DNA of 7,353 nucleotides from Desulfobacterales bacterium (GTDB taxonomy: Bacteria > Desulfobacterota > Desulfobacteria > Desulfobacterales > JAHEIW01). A program made the translations under genes and the position numbers. The DNA is taken from assembly GCA_030145015.1 (NCBI GenBank), contig JAQYWI010000235.1:1-7353 (forward strand), written 5' to 3'. The notes beneath the pieces were generated by a model. It had not been told where the DNA came from. It searched no databases and saw nothing but the letters and a program-made list of their open reading frames with translations. Of this stretch, positions 4,901-7,353 are shown in pieces; the stretch's first letter is position 1; each line of letters opens with the position of its first letter.

Positions 4901-6166
4901 TTATTTCTTGCATTTCCTTTTTTTGGCGGCCGGCAGGTAAATGTAGAATGTGGTTCCCCGTTCCTGTTTGGACTCCACATTAATATAACCTTCGTGGCTT
5001 TTTACAATTCCATAAACCGATGCCAGTCCGAGTCCGGTACCTCTGCCGGTTCTTTTGGTCGTAAAAAAAGGATCAAAAATACGTTGCCGGGTCTGTTTAT
5101 CCATTCCGGCGCCATTATCAGTAATAGTTACCCTGACGTATTTGCCCGATTTGGGTTTATAAAGTTTGCTTTTGATATCGGTATGGGTCACGTTGCGGGT
5201 TTTTAAGACAAGATCCCCGCTACCCGCCATGGCATCAGCGGCATTGATGTACAGATTCAACAGCATCTGTTCCATCTGGCCCTGATCCGCTTCGATGTCA
5301 TGCGGCCGCTGGGTGAGCTCACGACGAACGCGAATTTCGTTTTTCATTTTAGCAAAGGTTCGGGATGTATTTTTAACGATTCTGTTGATGTTGATCAACC
5401 CGGCCTGATAGCGGCCCTTGCGCGCATAGCCGATAAGCTGACTTGTCAATTCGGCGCCTTCTTGAATTTGTGTTTCAATTTTCCTCAGGGCCTCGTAGTG
5501 CGGATGGGCTGAATCGATATCAAAGAGCAACAATGAGGTGTATCCCTGGATGCCCATCATGAGGTTGTTAAACGCATGCGCAGTCCCCCCCGCCAGGGTG
5601 CCGATGGCTTCCAATTTGGCGGCAAATTGAAGCTGCGCATCCAGCCTCTTTTTCCGGGTTATGTTGCGGGCAAAATTTAAGGTGGCCGGCTTCCCTTCCC
5701 AGCTGACGCGCACGGTGGTGTCCTCAATCCATATTTCTTTGCCCGTTTTGCTTACAATCCTGAATGAATAGATGGCGGGTGCTTTTTCGCCTTTAAGTTT
5801 TTTTCTATATCTGGAAACAACCCTTTGCCTGTCTTCCGGGTGGATAATCTCCAAGATGGGAAGTGTTTTGAGCTCTTCGTTCGTATAGCCCAGCACACCC
5901 CGCGTTTTGCGGTTGGCAAATTTTATGGCACCATCCTGGATGATAAAAATGGCTTCACCGGCTTTTTCAAATACAAGTTTACACTTCTCCCCCAGCGTCA
6001 GCAGATCTTCCTGGATTTGGATCCGCTTCTCGATCTCGTCTTCGAGCGTTTGGATCCTGGCTTCTAATTCTTCGTATGTCGGTATCGAGGCCGCCGTTGC
6101 CGTCCGGAGCGGACTGACAGGCCTTGCGCTCTTGGGCGCCTGAAATTTTAATGAAGTTCTTCCCAC
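4901..6166 (-). CDS. Soluble PAS-domain sensor histidine kinase
   Basis: 421 residues, no membrane span. Order: basic tail (1-25), coiled coil (about 31-58, [20 protein letters not shown]), PAS domain (about 62-170, with [20 protein letters not shown] and a PAC-like end FARNITRKK), dimerisation/phosphoacceptor helix ([21 protein letters not shown]197), then the ATPase domain with N-box NLYINAADA (N308), DNGAGMD (350-356), FDPFFTTK (364-371) and GRGTGLGLA. It should sense an unknown cytoplasmic signal, phosphorylate itself and pass phosphate to a response regulator. No receiver domain is encoded in the window, so it is an orphan as far as seen. The residue after H197 is Ala, whereas most relatives have Asp or Glu. 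The start is GTG; it follows directly after an in-frame TGA, so nothing longer is possible, and GGGGG a few bases upstream may serve as ribosome-binding site. Confidence 0.92.
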   Translation of the reverse strand: MGRTSLKFQAPKSARPVSPLRTATAASIPTYEELEARIQTLEDEIEKRIQIQEDLLTLGEKCKLVFEKAGEAIFIIQDGAIKFANRKTRGVLGYTNEELKTLPILEIIHPEDRQRVVSRYRKKLKGEKAPAIYSFRIVSKTGKEIWIEDTTVRVSWEGKPATLNFARNITRKKRLDAQLQFAAKLEAIGTLAGGTAHAFNNLMMGIQGYTSLLLFDIDSAHPHYEALRKIETQIQEGAELTSQLIGYARKGRYQAGLININRIVKNTSRTFAKMKNEIRVRRELTQRPHDIEADQGQMEQMLLNLYINAADAMAGSGDLVLKTRNVTHTDIKSKLYKPKSGKYVRVTITDNGAGMDKQTRQRIFDPFFTTKRTGRGTGLGLASVYGIVKSHEGYINVESKQERGTTFYIYLPAAKKRKCKK

Positions 6167-6181
6167 TCATCCCCCAGAAGA

Positions 6182-6201
6182 TTTATGCTGCCTGGCATAA
6201 A
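6182..6201. promoter_or_regulatory. 7-bp perfect dyad upstream of the kinase gene
   Basis: TTTATGC (6182-6188) and GCATAAA (6195-6201) are exact reverse complements around six bases. The dyad sits 16-35 bases upstream of the kinase GTG start, where an operator or leader hairpin would act on expression. The role is inferred from position only. Confidence 0.4.
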
Positions 6202-6456
6202 AACTGAATCCGCTTTAATTTCTTATGATATCGGCAAAAAAACAGAAAATATAAGTCACTCGGGTGGCTACTTTAAAAAAAATTAATGCGGTTATTGATG
6301 GCAAGATTCATACCAACTCGTCTTAAAAAATTTATCGTCTTTATATCTTATAGTTATAAATTTCAGGCTTCGCGACCCACTGTTTTTCTGACAAACTTTG
6401 TCAGTTTTAATGCCGATAAATGTCAAAATAACAGCATGGGGAGGGAAAGAATTCAC

Positions 6457-6483
6457 CACAGAGAGCACAGAGGTCACGGAGAA
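6457..6483. repeat. CACAGAG-type repeat, three 9-bp units
   Basis: CACAGAGAG, CACAGAGGT and CACGGAGAA in tandem, preceded by CAC and followed by ATAAGTTTAAAAA. A two-unit relative with the same flanks is at 3529-3546 and a second at 6637-6654. Confidence 0.7.
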
Positions 6484-6522
6484 ATAAGTTTAAAAACAAT
6501 CAATCCGCAGATTAAAGGTGGT

Positions 6523-6626
6523 TAAATTGTTAACTGGTTGATTCGTCAAATGGTCGAAAAGTCAAATAGGATTAAAGGTTAAAATCCTTATCCCCCTAAT
6601 TAACCAATCAACGATTTAACGAATTA
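6523..6626. repeat. GTTAA-type inverted repeat 1 (104 bp)
   Basis: The left arm (6523-6550, TAAATTGTTAACTGGTTGAT onward) and the reverse complement of the right arm (6599-6626) agree at 21 of 28 positions. A second small stem, AGGATT (6568-6573) with AATCCT (6583-6588), lies near the centre. The left arm overlaps the stretch that is identical to 2547-2571. Confidence 0.65.
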
Positions 6627-6636
6627 AATAAATATC

Positions 6637-6654
6637 CACAGAGAGCACAGGGAA
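6637..6654. repeat. CACAGAG-type repeat, two 9-bp units
   Basis: CACAGAGAG and CACAGGGAA in tandem, sitting between the two large inverted repeats. It differs from the 6457 copy in unit number and in its flanks. Confidence 0.55.
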
Positions 6655-6656
6655 GG

Positions 6657-6748
6657 TTAGTTAAATGGTTCATTCGTTGATTGGTTAAATAGTATAAAAT
6701 GGATTGAATCCTTTTTTTGACTAATTGACCATTCGACCAATTAACTAA
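6657..6748. repeat. GTTAA-type inverted repeat 2 (92 bp)
   Basis: The left arm (6657-6687, TTAGTTAAATGGTTCATTCG onward) and the reverse complement of the right arm (6718-6748) agree at 22 of 31 positions, and several mismatches are G-U compatible in RNA. The centre holds GGATTGAATCC (6701-6711) followed by seven Ts, so a plus-strand transcript could end there in terminator fashion. It lies just past the stop codon of the minus-strand hydrolase gene. Confidence 0.65.
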
Positions 6749-6789
6749 TAAATCAGGGCTAAGAACACAGGGGGGGATCGCCGGTTATC

Positions 6790-7353
6790 TCAGGGTTTCA
6801 TTCCGGGCCAGCTCATGATTGGATCCGTTGAGCGTACGATATGCATGCCCGCATCGGCGAATTTTTGAAATGCTTCGTTGGCCTGTTCGCTATAATCGAT
6901 AACGTCCGGAATAACCACCGGTGAAGTGCAATCTTCTAAAAGATAAACTTTCTCGGCAAGCTTCCTGTCGGCAACATAGATTTCGTTTAACAGGTCGTCA
7001 ATTGTCCAGGCGACGCAGTGGCTTTTGGCCTGTCCGGCAATAATCACGGCATCAACGTCCAGCAGTTTGTGAATAAATCCGACATTCTTCTCGGCAATGC
7101 CCTCGCCTGAATGGCCCGCAAGCACTTCAGGGCTGAGAACCGAATAATTCTCGGTGAAGGGATTGCTCCCTTTCACTTGAAAATCCGGCTGGCTTAAGCG
7201 GGCGATGCTGTGAAAGAAGACCGCTTCCTCGACGGCCGAAACCAGGGCATGACCGATCCCGCCAAGCATGGCATGATAGGGCCATATCGTCAGATCATAT
7301 TTGCCGCCGTCTTTTAATTGCCGGGTATAGTGGCGCAAATAGTCCTGACCGTA
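6790..7353 (-). CDS. Isochorismatase/nicotinamidase-type cysteine hydrolase, 5' end outside window
   Basis: The frame stays open to the right edge, beginning YGQDYLRHYTRQ; the TTG at 7338 is internal (L), not a start. 187 codons are visible. TIWPYHAMLGGIGHALV matches the metal/substrate region (WP.H...G) of nicotinamidases, and IIAGQAKSHCVAWTIDDLL contains the nucleophilic cysteine (codon 7017-7015), in the place of the family's G..T(D/S)xCV motif with its cis-peptide. The end has VYLLEDCTSPV and an AGMHIV strand, also family-like. Members hydrolyse amide or ether bonds in small molecules such as nicotinamide, N-carbamoyl compounds or isochorismate. The catalytic Asp and first metal ligands should lie in the missing N-terminal part, so the substrate cannot be settled. 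It ends at TGA 6790 just past a large inverted repeat. Confidence 0.88.
   Translation of the reverse strand, partial: YGQDYLRHYTRQLKDGGKYDLTIWPYHAMLGGIGHALVSAVEEAVFFHSIARLSQPDFQVKGSNPFTENYSVLSPEVLAGHSGEGIAEKNVGFIHKLLDVDAVIIAGQAKSHCVAWTIDDLLNEIYVADRKLAEKVYLLEDCTSPVVIPDVIDYSEQANEAFQKFADAGMHIVRSTDPIMSWPGMKP

Larger units (their letters stand above)
6167..6789. other. Repeat-rich spacer upstream of kinase gene
   Basis: 623 bases without a supported gene. The first 280 bp are AT-rich and should hold the kinase promoter, including a dyad at 6182-6201. From 6454 on it is almost wholly repeats: CACAGAG units, a GCAGATT remnant (6503-6516) and two large GTTAA-type inverted repeats. The plus-strand open frame at 6286-6525 is a by-product that reads through the CACAGAG repeat (giving HREHRGHGE). 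Confidence 0.65.

Noticed and set aside
6148..6198. 16-codon frame as a genuine gene
   Set aside because: There is no good ribosome-binding site and the length is within chance expectation; kept only as part of a finding.
6286..6525. Plus-strand open frame of 79 codons
   Set aside because: Its second half is a translation of the CACAGAG repeat (HREHRGHGE), a frequent source of false gene calls, and its start lacks a ribosome-binding site.

Overview
The window looks like a gene-sparse, repeat-rich stretch of a bacterial chromosome. The style of the intergenic repeats (short 9-bp-unit strings such as GCAGATTAC and CACAGAGAG) and the mix of genes resemble what I associate with Desulfobacterota (Desulfobacterales-like, formerly deltaproteobacterial) genomes. 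That assignment is an inference; there is no rRNA or marker gene here to prove it.

Layout. (1) 1-1179, plus strand: the C-terminal 392 codons of a right-handed parallel beta-helix protein, cut off by the left edge. (2) 1180-1608: non-coding, with a long inverted repeat and a terminator-like hairpin. (3) 1609-2529, plus: a complete ten-helix EamA/DMT-family transporter. (4) 2530-2721: short repeats. (5) 3256-2722, minus: a complete type II toxin-antitoxin pair (ribbon-helix-helix antitoxin, then RelE/ParE-type toxin) with an 11-nt gene overlap and a recognisable promoter. (6) 3323-3726: a mosaic of repeats, including a GC-rich hairpin that interrupts a repeat copy. (7) 4368-3727, minus: an archaemetzincin-like zinc peptidase with an altered metal-binding motif. 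(8) 4369-4900: no long gene, but a possible 33-residue membrane peptide gene (minus), a G-quadruplex-type G-run cluster and a short tandem repeat. (9) 6166-4901, minus: a soluble PAS histidine kinase with no response regulator in view. (10) 6167-6789: two large inverted repeats and more 9-bp-unit repeats. (11) 7353-6790, minus: the C-terminal part of an isochorismatase/nicotinamidase-type cysteine hydrolase, cut by the right edge.

How the genes relate. Apart from the toxin-antitoxin operon, the genes look like independent single units separated by 190-620 bp of repeat-laden DNA, so no shared pathway can be argued. I see no convincing new multi-gene system. The most unusual items are the altered zinc site of the archaemetzincin, the alanine next to the kinase phospho-acceptor histidine, the candidate micropeptide gene, and the repeats: several different families share a three-times-9-bp design, one copy is split by a 40-nt hairpin, and the two GCAGATTAC copies directly flank the toxin-antitoxin operon.
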